From the NCBI RefSeq assembly GCF_001297125.1, contig NZ_LHPC01000026.1:1-64000 (forward strand): 64,000 nucleotides of DNA, in the 5' to 3' direction. Under the pieces are notes generated by a model. The model saw nothing but the letters and a program-made list of their open reading frames with translations, had not been told where the DNA came from and made no database searches. The translations under genes and the position numbers were made by a program. This document shows positions 18,183-27,119 of this stretch, one piece after another (positions within the stretch are counted from its first letter, which is position 1; each line of letters begins with the position of its first letter). The stretch comes from Pseudomonas sp. RIT-PI-q (lineage in GTDB: Bacteria > Pseudomonadota > Gammaproteobacteria > Pseudomonadales > Pseudomonadaceae).

Positions 18183-19712
18183 TCACAGCACCGATTTTGG
18201 CTTGGCGACGTGGGGTTTGCGCAGGCCCATCAGGGTTTGCAGCGCCTTGGAAATCAGCGGCCAGAACAGCATCAACAGCGCCGCCGTGGTCAGGCAGCCG
18301 ACCAATGGGTTGGACCAGAAAATCCCCAAGTGCCCGTCAGAGAACAGCATCGACTGCCGGAACGCGTCTTCAGCCTTGTCCCCCAGCACCGCCGCCAATA
18401 CCAGCGGAGCGATCGGGTAACCGAGTTTCTTGAACAGATACCCCAGCGCGCCGAAGCCCAGCATCAGCACCACGTCGAAGAACGAGTTGTGCACCGAGTA
18501 GGCGCCGATGGTGCAGACCATGATGATAATCGGCGCAATGATCGAGAACGGAATGCGCAGGATCGAGGCAAACAGCGGCACGGTAGCCAACACCACAATC
18601 AGGCTCACGACGTTGCCCAGGTACATACTGGCGATCAGGCCCCAGACAAAATCATGCTGCTCGACGAACAGCGTCGGGCCAGGGTGCAGACCCCAGATCA
18701 TCAAGCCACCGAGCATCACCGCTGCTGTCGCCGAACCGGGAATGCCCAGGGTCAGCATTGGCAGCAGTGCGCTGGTGCCGGCGGCGTGGTCAGCGGTTTC
18801 CGGGGCGATCACGCCTTCGAGTTCACCCTTGCCGAAGTTGTCGCGGTTCTTCGAGAAGCGCCGCGCCAGGCTGTAGCTCATGAACGATGCCGCGGTCGGC
18901 CCACCCGGCGTGATGCCCATCCAGCAACCGACCAGCGTGCTACGAACAATGGTCCACCAGTAGCGCGGCAACTTGGCCCAGGTGCGCAGGATGATCATCG
19001 GTGTGATGCGCGCATGCTCGCCACGGAACACCAGGCCTTCCTCAACGGTGCAGAGGATTTCGCCGATGCCGAACAGGCCGATCACCGCCACTTCGAAGCT
19101 GATACCGGTCATCAGCATCGGTTGATCGAAAGTCAGGCGCAGGTTGCCCGACACAGTGTCCATGCCGACGGCGGCCATGGCGAAGCCGATCATCATCGCG
19201 ACCACGGTTTTCAGCGGCGGGTTTTTGCTCATGCCGATAAAGGTGCAGAACGCCAGCAGGTACACCGCAAAAAACTCCGGCGAACTGAAGGACATGGCGA
19301 ACGCGGCAATCCGCGTCGACAGGAACGTCAGCAACAACACCCCGGCCAGGGCGCCGATCAGCGCCGAACTGAACGCGGCGGTCAGGGCTTCGGCGGCGCG
19401 GCCTTCACGGGCCATCGGGTAGCCGTCGAAGGTGGTCGCCACCGATGAGGGCTCACCGGGGATGTTGAACAGAATCGAGGTGATCGAGCCGCCGAACAGC
19501 GCGCCCCAATACATGCACGACAGCAGGATGATCGCCGACACCGGCGACATGGTGAACGTCAGCGGCAGCAGCAACGCCACGCCATTGGGGGCGCCGAGGC
19601 CGGGCAACACGCCGACCAGAATACCCAGCAGCACGCCGATCACCATCAGGCCGATGTGGCCCGGGGTCAGGATCAGGTTCATGCCTTGCAGCAGGGAATC
19701 GAACTCGCTCAT
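18183..19712 (-). CDS. tctA: Tripartite tricarboxylate transporter, large membrane subunit TctA
   Basis: A 509-residue protein with about 11-12 membrane segments, the large subunit of a TTT secondary transporter. Family stretches include GVLPGLGAPNGVALLLPLTF and the SILFNIPGEPSSVATTFDG signature near residue 75, and GITPGGPTAASFMSY in the second half. The start at 19712 overlaps the tctB stop by four bases. Together with TctB and the periplasmic TctC it imports a carboxylate. TTT systems take citrate, tartrate, terephthalate and others, so the substrate is open. Confidence 0.93.
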   Translation of the reverse strand: MSEFDSLLQGMNLILTPGHIGLMVIGVLLGILVGVLPGLGAPNGVALLLPLTFTMSPVSAIILLSCMYWGALFGGSITSILFNIPGEPSSVATTFDGYPMAREGRAAEALTAAFSSALIGALAGVLLLTFLSTRIAAFAMSFSSPEFFAVYLLAFCTFIGMSKNPPLKTVVAMMIGFAMAAVGMDTVSGNLRLTFDQPMLMTGISFEVAVIGLFGIGEILCTVEEGLVFRGEHARITPMIILRTWAKLPRYWWTIVRSTLVGCWMGITPGGPTAASFMSYSLARRFSKNRDNFGKGELEGVIAPETADHAAGTSALLPMLTLGIPGSATAAVMLGGLMIWGLHPGPTLFVEQHDFVWGLIASMYLGNVVSLIVVLATVPLFASILRIPFSIIAPIIIMVCTIGAYSVHNSFFDVVLMLGFGALGYLFKKLGYPIAPLVLAAVLGDKAEDAFRQSMLFSDGHLGIFWSNPLVGCLTTAALLMLFWPLISKALQTLMGLRKPHVAKPKSVL

Positions 19713-20242
19713 TTGAAATTTCTCCCGGCCAGGGCAATCCAGTCGCCCATCGGGCCGGCATCCAGCGGGACCTTGAACCACAGCGCGAAAATCAGGTAGC
19801 TGGCCAGCACCGCGCCGAGGGACACGCTGCCGATCATCAACTTGCCGTATGGCTTGGCGCGGACCTTGTCGCGCCACATGAACCAGGCGATGAAGCAGGC
19901 CGACGCCACGTAGATGCCCGTGAATGGCATTGCGCCAACGAACAGCACAATCGGAATGAACACCGACAGCACTTGCTTGAACGCCGTGCGGCTGACGAAC
20001 GAAATGCTCAGGGCGTGCCAGCGCACCAGGGTCAACACGCCATTGGCGACGCTGGCGGCGCTCAGCAGCAGGCCAATGTAGAAAGGGAAGTAACCCGGCT
20101 CAGGGCCGGAATCGCCCCAGCCGATACCCTGTTCGAGGCTGCCGAACATCACCACCGCGCCGATCAGCGTGGTGAAGAGTGCCAGGCCGAGCTCGACCCA
20201 GCGGGTGCCGACCAGCGCCGGTGAATCCGAAGAATGGGACAT
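19709..20242 (-). CDS. tctB: Tripartite tricarboxylate transporter, small membrane subunit TctB
   Basis: A 177-residue membrane protein with about four hydrophobic segments and the TctB features GSLEQGIGWGDSGPEPGYFPFYIGLLL near residues 30-55. It is the weakly conserved small subunit of the TTT transporter. It lies 53 bases after tctC and overlaps tctA by four bases, which fits co-translation of the membrane pair. Confidence 0.9.
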   Translation of the reverse strand: MSHSSDSPALVGTRWVELGLALFTTLIGAVVMFGSLEQGIGWGDSGPEPGYFPFYIGLLLSAASVANGVLTLVRWHALSISFVSRTAFKQVLSVFIPIVLFVGAMPFTGIYVASACFIAWFMWRDKVRAKPYGKLMIGSVSLGAVLASYLIFALWFKVPLDAGPMGDWIALAGRNFK

Positions 20243-20295
20243 GAAAACACCTCCAGCAGGAGACGGCCGTGCGTATGCGGACGGCCGTGCACAAC

Positions 20296-21309
20296 TCAGT
20301 TTTTCAGCCAGCCGGCCTCTTTGAACACCGGCGTGACACGGGCGGTGTCTTTTTCAATGTAGGCGGTCAGCGGCTCACCTTCGAGGAAGGTCGGCACCAG
20401 CGCGTTCTGCTTGACGTAGGCTTTGAACTCCGGAGTTTCGGTGACTTTGCGCATCAGCTCGACATAGAACGCGCGCTGTTCGGCGGTGACTTCGCCGGGC
20501 ATGAATACGGTGCGCGGGAAGCGGTATTGATCGATGCCCAGGCCCTGTTCGTGGCAGGTTGGAACGTCGGCCCAGGATTTGTCACCCGCCACTTTCTCGG
20601 TATAGCCCATCCGCTCTTTACTGAACACGCAGAGCGGTTCGACCTGGTCGCCGCGCCATTGGCTGATGCTTTCGCTGGGGTTGTTGACGTTGGCGGCAAT
20701 GTGTTTGCCGGCCAGTTGGGTCGCGGCTTCACTGCCGCTCTTGAACGGGATGTACACCAGTTTGCTGTTAGTGGTCTGGTTCAGCAGCAGGGTCAGGGTC
20801 TGGTCGACATCCTTGGACTGACTGCCGCCCATGCGCAGGTTTGACGGGTCGGCCTTGACCGCTTCATAGAACCCTTTGGCGTCCTTCCACGGTGCGTCTT
20901 TGTAGCTCCAGAGAATGAAGTCGTCCTCGGCCACGGCGGCGATCGGGGTCAGTTCCTGCCATTGGTAGCCGAGCTTGGACACCAGCGGCAACAGGTAGAT
21001 GTTGTTGGTGCCGATCACCAGTTTCTCTGGATCGCCCTTGTTCATTTTCAGGTCGAGGAACGCTTCGGCGCCGTTGCCGCCGCCCTTGTTCAGGACGATG
21101 GTATTAACGTCGAGGAACTTGTGCGTGGTGATGATCGACTGGATCAGCCGACCAAGCTGGTCGGTGCCGCCACCGGGGCCACCGGCGACGACGATTTCGA
21201 CGTTCTTGTCCGGTTGCCAGGCGTGAGCGAGGGCGGGAAGGGCGCCAGTGGCAACCAGCGTGCAGCCAAGAAACAGACGGGATGTGCGACGGACGAATGC
21301 ATTTCGCAT
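20296..21309 (-). CDS. tctC: Tripartite tricarboxylate transporter, periplasmic receptor TctC (Bug family)
   Basis: A 337-residue solute receptor. A signal peptide is clear (MRNAFVRRTSRLFLGCTLVA then GALPALAHA, likely cleaved before Trp31). The mature protein begins WQPDKNVEIVVAGGPGGGTDQ, the Bug-family ligand loop. Such receptors bind carboxylates through water-bridged contacts with the two beta-strand loops. First gene of the tctCBA-lysR operon, divergent from the MFS and catabolic genes across a 581-base gap. The ligand is unknown; neighbours suggest a sugar acid or related carboxylate. Confidence 0.93.
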   Translation of the reverse strand: MRNAFVRRTSRLFLGCTLVATGALPALAHAWQPDKNVEIVVAGGPGGGTDQLGRLIQSIITTHKFLDVNTIVLNKGGGNGAEAFLDLKMNKGDPEKLVIGTNNIYLLPLVSKLGYQWQELTPIAAVAEDDFILWSYKDAPWKDAKGFYEAVKADPSNLRMGGSQSKDVDQTLTLLLNQTTNSKLVYIPFKSGSEAATQLAGKHIAANVNNPSESISQWRGDQVEPLCVFSKERMGYTEKVAGDKSWADVPTCHEQGLGIDQYRFPRTVFMPGEVTAEQRAFYVELMRKVTETPEFKAYVKQNALVPTFLEGEPLTAYIEKDTARVTPVFKEAGWLKN

Positions 21310-21451
21310 GATGGAAGGGCCTCGTTTTTGTAGTTGTTATGAGTGACTTGTCGTTGCTCAAAAGCTGCAAGCCTGGCCTGAGTGTGTGAAGCCGCAGGCG
21401 TCGCGTCTAGTCAAAACAATACATACACCGATAGCCTGGGGTTATAGCTCG

Positions 21452-21496
21452 ACTAACGACTAACGACTAACGACTAACGACTAACGACTAACGACT
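21452..21496. repeat. Heptanucleotide tandem repeat (CGACTAA)n
   Basis: About six to seven uninterrupted head-to-tail copies of CGACTAA lie roughly 145-190 bases upstream of tctC, running straight into a REP element. It is non-coding. Arrays of this size can change copy number by slippage. Nothing else of the kind occurs in the window. Confidence 0.85.
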
Positions 21497-21596
21497 GTAG
21501 GAGCGAACTTGCTCGCGATGGACTCAAGGGCACCACGTTTATCCAGGAAGCACGTGTTTTCGTTGAATACCATCGCGAGCAAGCTCGCTCCTACAG
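21496..21596. repeat. REP doublet, GTAGGAGCGA class
   Basis: Inverted TGTAGGAGCGAACTTGCTCG and CGAGCAAGCTCGCTCCTACA copies with a loop of about 55 bases, in the gap between tctC and the divergent MFS gene. Confidence 0.85.
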
Positions 21597-21752
21597 AAAA
21601 GAAAGCGTGGCCACGTTGAAAGGTCGTTGAAAGCAGGGCATGACATAACCCGAGGCTATCGCCTGATTTCAAGTTTTGATTAGACGGTTATCACTGCGCC
21701 TTCGATAGTTGCTCACCAACGCTGTGACAAACGCGGCACAACGCCCGACCTG

Positions 21753-21842
21753 TGTAGGAGCCGGCTTGCCGGCGAAAGCGGCGCATCAGTCAACATTGAC
21801 GGCGCCTGAAACACCGCTTTCGCCAGCAAGCCGGCTCCTACA
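21753..21842. repeat. REP doublet, GTAGGAGCCGGC class
   Basis: Inverted TGTAGGAGCCGGCTTGCCGG and matching right copy, ending 49 bases before the MFS start. The 581-base tctC-MFS gap therefore holds a tandem repeat, two REPs and the divergent promoters, and no gene. Confidence 0.85.
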
Positions 21843-21890
21843 CAGTCAATGTCTGCATCTGCACAACAATAATAAAACGAGGTACGCACC

Positions 21891-23228
21891 ATGGCTCGTC
21901 CCAGTGCTTCCCTGCATCTGCCTGGCGCAGGTGTTCAGCCAGTAGCGGCGACATCGCTGACCGGCACCGCCAAAGCCAGCAACGTGCGCTGGCGGATCTT
22001 CGCGATCATCTTCGCGTTGACCATGGTCAACCTGATCGACCGGGTTTCGCTGTCCATCGCGATGCCGACCATCGCCCATGAATTTTCCCTGTCGCCGAGC
22101 CTGCAAGGGCTGATCCTCAGCAGCTTTTTCTGGGCGTATGCGTTGCTGCAGATTCCCGGCGGCTGGATGATCGACCGCTTCGGGCCGCACCGGGTCATCA
22201 GTTGGTCCACCGGGTTGTGGGGCACGTTTCAGGTGCTGGCCGCATTCGCCACGGGCGGGTTGTCGTTGCTGTTCGCCCGTGTCGCGCTTGGGGCTGCCGA
22301 GGCACCGTTGTTTCCTTCAGGCGGCAAGCTGATTTCCCTGTGGCTGGCGCCGAGCGAACGCAGTCGCGGCGCAGTGCTGATGGACAGCGGCAGCCCGTTG
22401 GGCGTGGCGCTGGGCGGGTTGATCATTGCCTACCTGATCGCTTCGCTGGATTCGTGGCGGCTGGCGATTGTGATCGCCGGCATCGCGACGGTGGTGTTGG
22501 CCTGGCTGGCGCGGCGTTATCTGCGTGATGACCCGGCCAGCCACCCGCAAGTGAATGCCGAAGAACTCGACAAGATCAGCGCCGGGCGTGCCACGCCTGC
22601 TGCCGAAGCTGCACGGGTGCCAGTCAAAGGCTTGGGCATCGCGGCCCGTTCCCTCAGTGGCTTGCTGATCGGTCGGGCCAGCTGGGCGATGGTTTATTTC
22701 GGCTTGCTGACGTGGGGGCCGAGTTATCTGGCGCAGGCTCGCGGCTTCGATATCAAAGGCATCGGCGCGGCGACGTTCGTGATCTTCGTCTGTGGTGCGT
22801 TGGGCTCGTTGACGGGCGGTTTCCTTTGCGACGGGTTGATCCGCAAGGGCGTCAGTCGTGGTGTCGCGGTCAAGAGCCTGCTGGCGTTTTCCGGTCTGGT
22901 GGCCCTCGGCGCGTTCCTGTTGCTGCCAACCCTGAGCAATCCTTTTGCGGCCGTGGCGCTGTTGGCCATGACCGCCTTTTTTCTGATGTGGGGCAGCCTC
23001 TACTGGAGCTTTCCGGCGTTGCTGGCGGCCCCGGCGCGCGTCGGACTGATCGGCGGCGTGATGAACATGGCCGGCAGCACCGGCGGCATCGCGGTGCCGA
23101 TTCTGGTGGGGATCATTCTGCAAATGACCGGTGGATTTGCTCCGGTGCTGGGGTTCTTTGCGGTGTGTTCGGCGGTGTTTGTATTGGCGACTTTATTCAT
23201 CAGTCTCGACGAGGTGCGTTATGACTGA
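21891..23228 (+). CDS. MFS transporter, anion:cation symporter type
   Basis: A 445-residue major facilitator with about 12 membrane segments after a 30-residue soluble N-terminus. Motifs include NLIDRVSLSIAMPTIA in helix 1, QIPGGWMIDRFGPHRV in the loop 2-3 signature and GAAEAPLFPSGGKLISLWL in helices 4-5, which are typical of the ACS branch (hexuronate, galactonate and tartrate carriers). It starts the plus-strand catabolic arm and overlaps the amidohydrolase gene by eight bases, so it probably imports the same substrate or a relative. A second carrier beside TctABC suggests two related substrates. Confidence 0.88.
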   Translation: MARPSASLHLPGAGVQPVAATSLTGTAKASNVRWRIFAIIFALTMVNLIDRVSLSIAMPTIAHEFSLSPSLQGLILSSFFWAYALLQIPGGWMIDRFGPHRVISWSTGLWGTFQVLAAFATGGLSLLFARVALGAAEAPLFPSGGKLISLWLAPSERSRGAVLMDSGSPLGVALGGLIIAYLIASLDSWRLAIVIAGIATVVLAWLARRYLRDDPASHPQVNAEELDKISAGRATPAAEAARVPVKGLGIAARSLSGLLIGRASWAMVYFGLLTWGPSYLAQARGFDIKGIGAATFVIFVCGALGSLTGGFLCDGLIRKGVSRGVAVKSLLAFSGLVALGAFLLLPTLSNPFAAVALLAMTAFFLMWGSLYWSFPALLAAPARVGLIGGVMNMAGSTGGIAVPILVGIILQMTGGFAPVLGFFAVCSAVFVLATLFISLDEVRYD

Positions 23229-24177
23229 GTTGTGGAGCGGACCAATAATCGATGCCCATCATCACTTCTGGGACCCGTCGATCAATGACCATCCGTGGCT
23301 GGCGCCCGACGCCAACATCCCGTTTCGCTACGGTGACTACAGCGCGATCAAACGTCGCTATTTTCCCGAGGATTATTTCGCCGATGCCGGCGCTCATAAC
23401 GTCGTGCAAACGGTGTACGTCGAGACTGAATGGAACCCGCAGGACCCGATTGGCGAAACCCGTTTCATCGAGCAATTGGCGGCCCGTTACGGCGTGCCGA
23501 ATGCGGTCGTCGCGCAAGCCTGGCTCGATCACCCGGACGCCATCGCAGTGCTCACCGAGCAAGCAAGTTTCAAGTGCGTGCGCAGCGTTCGCCACAAACC
23601 TGGCGGCCCGACCGCGCCCGCGCAAGTTGGCCATGTACGCAGCCTGATGAGCGACGAACATTGGCGCCGCAGTTTCGCCGCGCTCGAAGGCTTGGGGCTG
23701 CATTTCGATTTGCAGACACCCTGGTGGAACCTGCATGAAGCCGAACGCCTGGCCCGGGATTTCCCTGACACCACACTCATTCTCAACCACGCCGGATTGC
23801 CCAGTGACCGCAGCGCCGAAGGTCTGGCGGGTTGGCGTTTGGCAATGGCGCGGCTGGCCGAGTGGCCGAACGTGCAGGTGAAGATTTCTGGCCTGGGCCA
23901 GGCTGGTCAGGCGTGGCGCGCCAAGGACAACGCTTGGATCGTGCGCGAGGTCATCGCCATGTTCGGTTGCGACCGCGCGATGTTCGCCAGCAACTTTCCG
24001 GTGGACAGCCTGTGCGGCTCGTTCGACGACATTTACAACGGTTTCAAATCCATCGTTGCTGATCTGCCGCAGGCCGATCAGGAGCGTCTTTTCTACAGCA
24101 ACGCGCAGCGGGTTTATCGCTGCGAGCCTTGCGCCATTGCGCGGACATGGCCTGAACCCTTGAGGAGTGAAGCATGA
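23221..24177 (+). CDS. Amidohydrolase-2 family hydrolase, probable lactonase
   Basis: A 318-residue TIM-barrel hydrolase. The metal-binding start is IIDAHHHFWDP (His13-His15), with LNHAGLP later and the C-terminal ASNFPVDS carrying the conserved Asp. This is the branch containing L-fucono- and L-rhamnono-lactonases and 2-pyrone-4,6-dicarboxylate hydrolase. Beside a sugar-acid dehydratase, opening of a sugar lactone is the most economical role. The start at 23221 sits inside the MFS stop region; the upstream open frame belongs to that gene. The stop overlaps the pdxA-like start by four bases. Confidence 0.85.
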   Translation: MTELWSGPIIDAHHHFWDPSINDHPWLAPDANIPFRYGDYSAIKRRYFPEDYFADAGAHNVVQTVYVETEWNPQDPIGETRFIEQLAARYGVPNAVVAQAWLDHPDAIAVLTEQASFKCVRSVRHKPGGPTAPAQVGHVRSLMSDEHWRRSFAALEGLGLHFDLQTPWWNLHEAERLARDFPDTTLILNHAGLPSDRSAEGLAGWRLAMARLAEWPNVQVKISGLGQAGQAWRAKDNAWIVREVIAMFGCDRAMFASNFPVDSLCGSFDDIYNGFKSIVADLPQADQERLFYSNAQRVYRCEPCAIARTWPEPLRSEA

Positions 24178-25178
24178 AAAAAACCACCATCGCCATGGTC
24201 CTGGGTGACCCGGCAGGCATCGGCCCGGAACTGATCGCACGCCTGCTTGCAGAGCCTCAGGTACGCAGTCAGGCCAATGTGATTCTGATCGCCGATGAGG
24301 CGGAAATGCGTCGCGGCATGCGCATCGCCGGCACGGAGTTTCCTTACCGTCGCGCGGGGTCGCTGGATCAGTTGGAGTTTCGTGATGACACGCCACTGTT
24401 CTATGACTTTCGCGGCGATACCCTCGGCGAATTTCCGCGCAGTGAAGCCAGTGTCATCGGTGGCCGCTACAGCCTCGATACCCTGGAAAAAGCCCTGCGC
24501 CTGACCGAGGCCGGCACCACGGATGCCGTGTTGTTCGGGCCACTGAACAAGACCTCGCTGCACATGGCCGGCATGGCGCACAACGATGAGTTGCACTGGT
24601 TCGCCGAGCTGCTGGATTTCCACGGGCCGTTCTGCGAGTTCAACGTGCTCGACAACCTCTGGACGTCGCGGGTGACTTCACACGTGGCCCTGGCCGAAGT
24701 GCCGGGGATGCTCAGCCAGGCGCGGGTGGTGGAAGCGATCCAGTTGATCGACACCGCGCTCAAGCGCAACGGTCTGGAAAAACCGCGCATCGGCGTGTGT
24801 GGCTTGAACCCGCACAACGGCGACAACGGCTCGTTCGGTCGCGAGGAGCTGGACATTATTGGCCCTGCGGTTCGATCGGCACAGGCGCTGGGCATTGCGG
24901 CCGAAGGGCCGTACCCGGGGGACACGATTTTCCTCAAGGTCCAGGGCGATGCCAGTGCCTTTGACGCGGTGGTGACGATGTATCACGACCAGGGACAGAT
25001 CGCGATCAAGTTGATGGGCTTCTCTCGTGGAGTGACGGTGCAGGGCGGCTTGCCGATTCCGATCACCACGCCAGCCCATGGCACGGCGTTCGACATTGCA
25101 GGGCAGGGCAAGGCGAATGTCGGGGCCATCCGCCAGGCCTTCGAAATCGCCTGCCGAATGGGCGCCAACAGCTACTGA
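24174..25178 (+). CDS. PdxA-family dehydrogenase (PdxA2-like)
   Basis: A 334-residue NAD(P)-dependent oxidative decarboxylase of the PdxA family. Signatures: VLGDPAGIGPELIAR at the N-terminus, AHNDELHWFAELL with a metal-binding His, and VTMYHDQGQIAIKLMGF with the second metal site. PdxA itself makes pyridoxine precursor; PdxA2 relatives act on 4-phospho-threonate or -erythronate, and TphB relatives act on unphosphorylated dihydrodiols. It is in a catabolic operon, so a vitamin B6 role is unlikely. The usual kinase partner of PdxA2 (DUF1537) is not in this window. Confidence 0.88.
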   Translation: MKKTTIAMVLGDPAGIGPELIARLLAEPQVRSQANVILIADEAEMRRGMRIAGTEFPYRRAGSLDQLEFRDDTPLFYDFRGDTLGEFPRSEASVIGGRYSLDTLEKALRLTEAGTTDAVLFGPLNKTSLHMAGMAHNDELHWFAELLDFHGPFCEFNVLDNLWTSRVTSHVALAEVPGMLSQARVVEAIQLIDTALKRNGLEKPRIGVCGLNPHNGDNGSFGREELDIIGPAVRSAQALGIAAEGPYPGDTIFLKVQGDASAFDAVVTMYHDQGQIAIKLMGFSRGVTVQGGLPIPITTPAHGTAFDIAGQGKANVGAIRQAFEIACRMGANSY

Positions 25179-25194
25179 CACACCACAACACCCT

Positions 25195-25681
25195 TGTCGG
25201 AGCTGGCTTGCCAGCGAAGACGGCCTGTCAGACACGCATCAGGTGACTGTCAGATCGCTTTCGCTGGCAAGCCAGCTCCTACAGTGACCGAGGCCGTATC
25301 TCGATTTTGTAATCAATCCAAACCTCTTGTAGGAGCTGGCTTGCCAGCGAAGACGGCCTGACAGACACGCATTGGCTGACTGTCAGATCGCTTTCGCTGG
25401 CAAGCCAGCTCCTACAGTGACCGAGGCCGTATTTCGATTTTGTGATCAATCCAAACCCCCTGTAGGAGCTGGCTTGCCAGCGAAGACGGCCTGACAGACA
25501 CGCACTGACTGACTGTCAGATCGCTTTCGTTGGCAAGCCAGCTCCTACAGTGACCGATGCCGTATCTCGATTTTGTGATCAATCCAAACCCCCTGTAGGA
25601 GCTGGCTTGCCAGCGAAGACGGCCTGACAGGCACGCATAAGGTGACTGTCAGATCGCTTTCGCTGGCAAGCCAGCTCCTAC
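25195..25681. repeat. Tandem array of four REP doublets, 133-bp period
   Basis: TGTAGGAGCTGGCTTGCCAG begins at 25328, 25461 and 25594, and as TGTCGGAGCTGG at 25195, giving an exact 133-base spacing. Each unit holds an inverted REP pair plus the same linker (GTGACCGAGGCCGTAT...AATCCAAACC). The four units differ at only a few positions, so the array is a recent amplification. It splits the catabolic operon between the pdxA-like and dehydratase genes. Confidence 0.92.
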
Positions 25682-25750
25682 TTTTTTGCGTGGTGGCTGA
25701 TAACCCGATCTGGTTGATAACGGGATTAACCGATCACTCCAGGTTATCGC

Positions 25751-25774
25751 CGGATACGCATAAGTGATTATCCG
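25751..25774. promoter_or_regulatory. Candidate LysR operator upstream of the dehydratase gene
   Basis: CGGATA (25751-25756) and TATCCG (25769-25774) form perfect six-base arms around 12 bases, 117 bases before the dehydratase start. The core ATA...TAT fits the LTTR T-N11-A pattern. Its position after the REP array suggests that the last three catabolic genes have their own promoter. Confidence 0.45.
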
Positions 25775-25891
25775 CAGCCTCCTGGCGCTGGCTAAAGTCG
25801 CTCCATCGAATGCCCGAAGCCGGTCCAGCCGAGCGGCTCTGCGCAGCGACTCAACAACTACAAAAAGCCGGCAGCGCAAGGAATTGTATTC

Positions 25892-27067
25892 ATGAAAATC
25901 AAAGCCATCCGTACCCGCGTTTTCGAGTGGAAAGGTAAAGTCGTCCCCCCTCAAGCGCACTTCTGCACCAATGCCAGCGACATCCTGTTCGAGCGCGGCG
26001 ATGCCATGGGCTCGTTCCGTTTCCACGGATGGCTGGTGGTGGAAGTCGAGACCGACACCGGTCTTGTCGGCATCGGTAACTGCGCCCTCGCGCCGCGTGT
26101 GGCCAAGGAAATCATCGACACCTACCTGGCGCCGATTGCGATTGGCGAAGACCCGTTCGACAACGAATACATCTGGCAGAAGATGTACCGCCAGAGCCAC
26201 GCCTGGGGCCGTAAAGGCATCGGCATGGCCGCGATCTCGGCGATCGACATCGCGATTTGGGACATCATGGGCAAAGCGGTGAACAAGCCGGTGTTCAAAC
26301 TGCTCGGCGGGCGGACCAAGGAAAAAATCTGGACCTACGCCTCCAAACTCTACGCCAACGACAACCTCGACCTGTTCCTCGAAGAGGCCCAGGGTTATCT
26401 GAACCAAGGGTTCACCGCGCTGAAAATGCGCTTCGGCTACGGCCCGAAAGACGGCCCGGCGGGCATGCGCAAAAACATCGAGCAAGTGCGCGCCCTGCGT
26501 AACCTGGCGGGCCCGGACATCGACATCATGCTCGAGTGCTACATGGGCTGGACCCTCGAATACGCCCGGCGCATGTTGCCCAAACTCGCCGAGTTCGAAC
26601 CGCGCTGGCTCGAAGAACCGGTGATCGCCGACGACATCGAGGGCTACATCGAGCTGAAAAAAATGGGGATCATGCCGATCTCCGGCGGCGAGCACGAGTT
26701 CACCTCCTACGGCTTCAAAGACCTGCTGGAACGCCGCGCTGTCGACGTGATCCAGTACGACACCAACCGCGTCGGCGGCATCACCGCTGCGCGCAAGATC
26801 AACGCCATGGCCGAAGCCTGGTCGGTGCCGGTCATCCCGCACGCCGGGCAGATGCACAATTACCACCTGACCATGTCCACCACCGCCTCGCCGATGGCCG
26901 AGTTCTTCCCGGTGTTCGATGTCGAGGTCGGCAACGAACTCTTCTACTACGTGTTCAAGGGCGAGCCGCAACCGGTCAACGGCTACATCCAGCTCGACGA
27001 CAACACGCCGGGCCTGGGCCTGGAAATCTCCGATGAATACTTGAGCGACTTCAACATCATCGAGTGA
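25892..27067 (+). CDS. Enolase-superfamily sugar-acid dehydratase (rhamnonate dehydratase-like)
   Basis: A 391-residue mandelate racemase/muconate lactonizing enzyme-type protein. The N-terminal capping domain covers about residues 1-130, then the barrel. Metal ligands are expected in IMLECYMGW (Glu in place of the more usual Asp), WLEEPV and ISGGEHEF; the catalytic base would be His in [12 protein letters not shown]. The SGGEHEFT and PHAG pattern is closest to L-rhamnonate dehydratases. It should turn an aldonic acid into its 2-keto-3-deoxy derivative. The next genes encode the following two steps. The exact substrate stereochemistry cannot be read from the sequence. Confidence 0.88.
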   Translation: MKIKAIRTRVFEWKGKVVPPQAHFCTNASDILFERGDAMGSFRFHGWLVVEVETDTGLVGIGNCALAPRVAKEIIDTYLAPIAIGEDPFDNEYIWQKMYRQSHAWGRKGIGMAAISAIDIAIWDIMGKAVNKPVFKLLGGRTKEKIWTYASKLYANDNLDLFLEEAQGYLNQGFTALKMRFGYGPKDGPAGMRKNIEQVRALRNLAGPDIDIMLECYMGWTLEYARRMLPKLAEFEPRWLEEPVIADDIEGYIELKKMGIMPISGGEHEFTSYGFKDLLERRAVDVIQYDTNRVGGITAARKINAMAEAWSVPVIPHAGQMHNYHLTMSTTASPMAEFFPVFDVEVGNELFYYVFKGEPQPVNGYIQLDDNTPGLGLEISDEYLSDFNIIE

Positions 27068-27119
27068 CCTTGAGGCGCCGCTCATGGGCGGTGCCATCCC
27101 CGACTTTCTGGAGGCCGTC

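Noticed and set aside
24174..25178. Vitamin B6 biosynthetic pdxA
   Set aside because: It is locked by four-base overlap in a catabolic operon, and the biosynthetic pdxA in pseudomonads is normally beside ksgA/surA, which are absent here.
25195..25681. CRISPR array
   Set aside because: The repeated units are inverted REP pairs with nearly identical linkers; there are no unique spacers and no cas genes.
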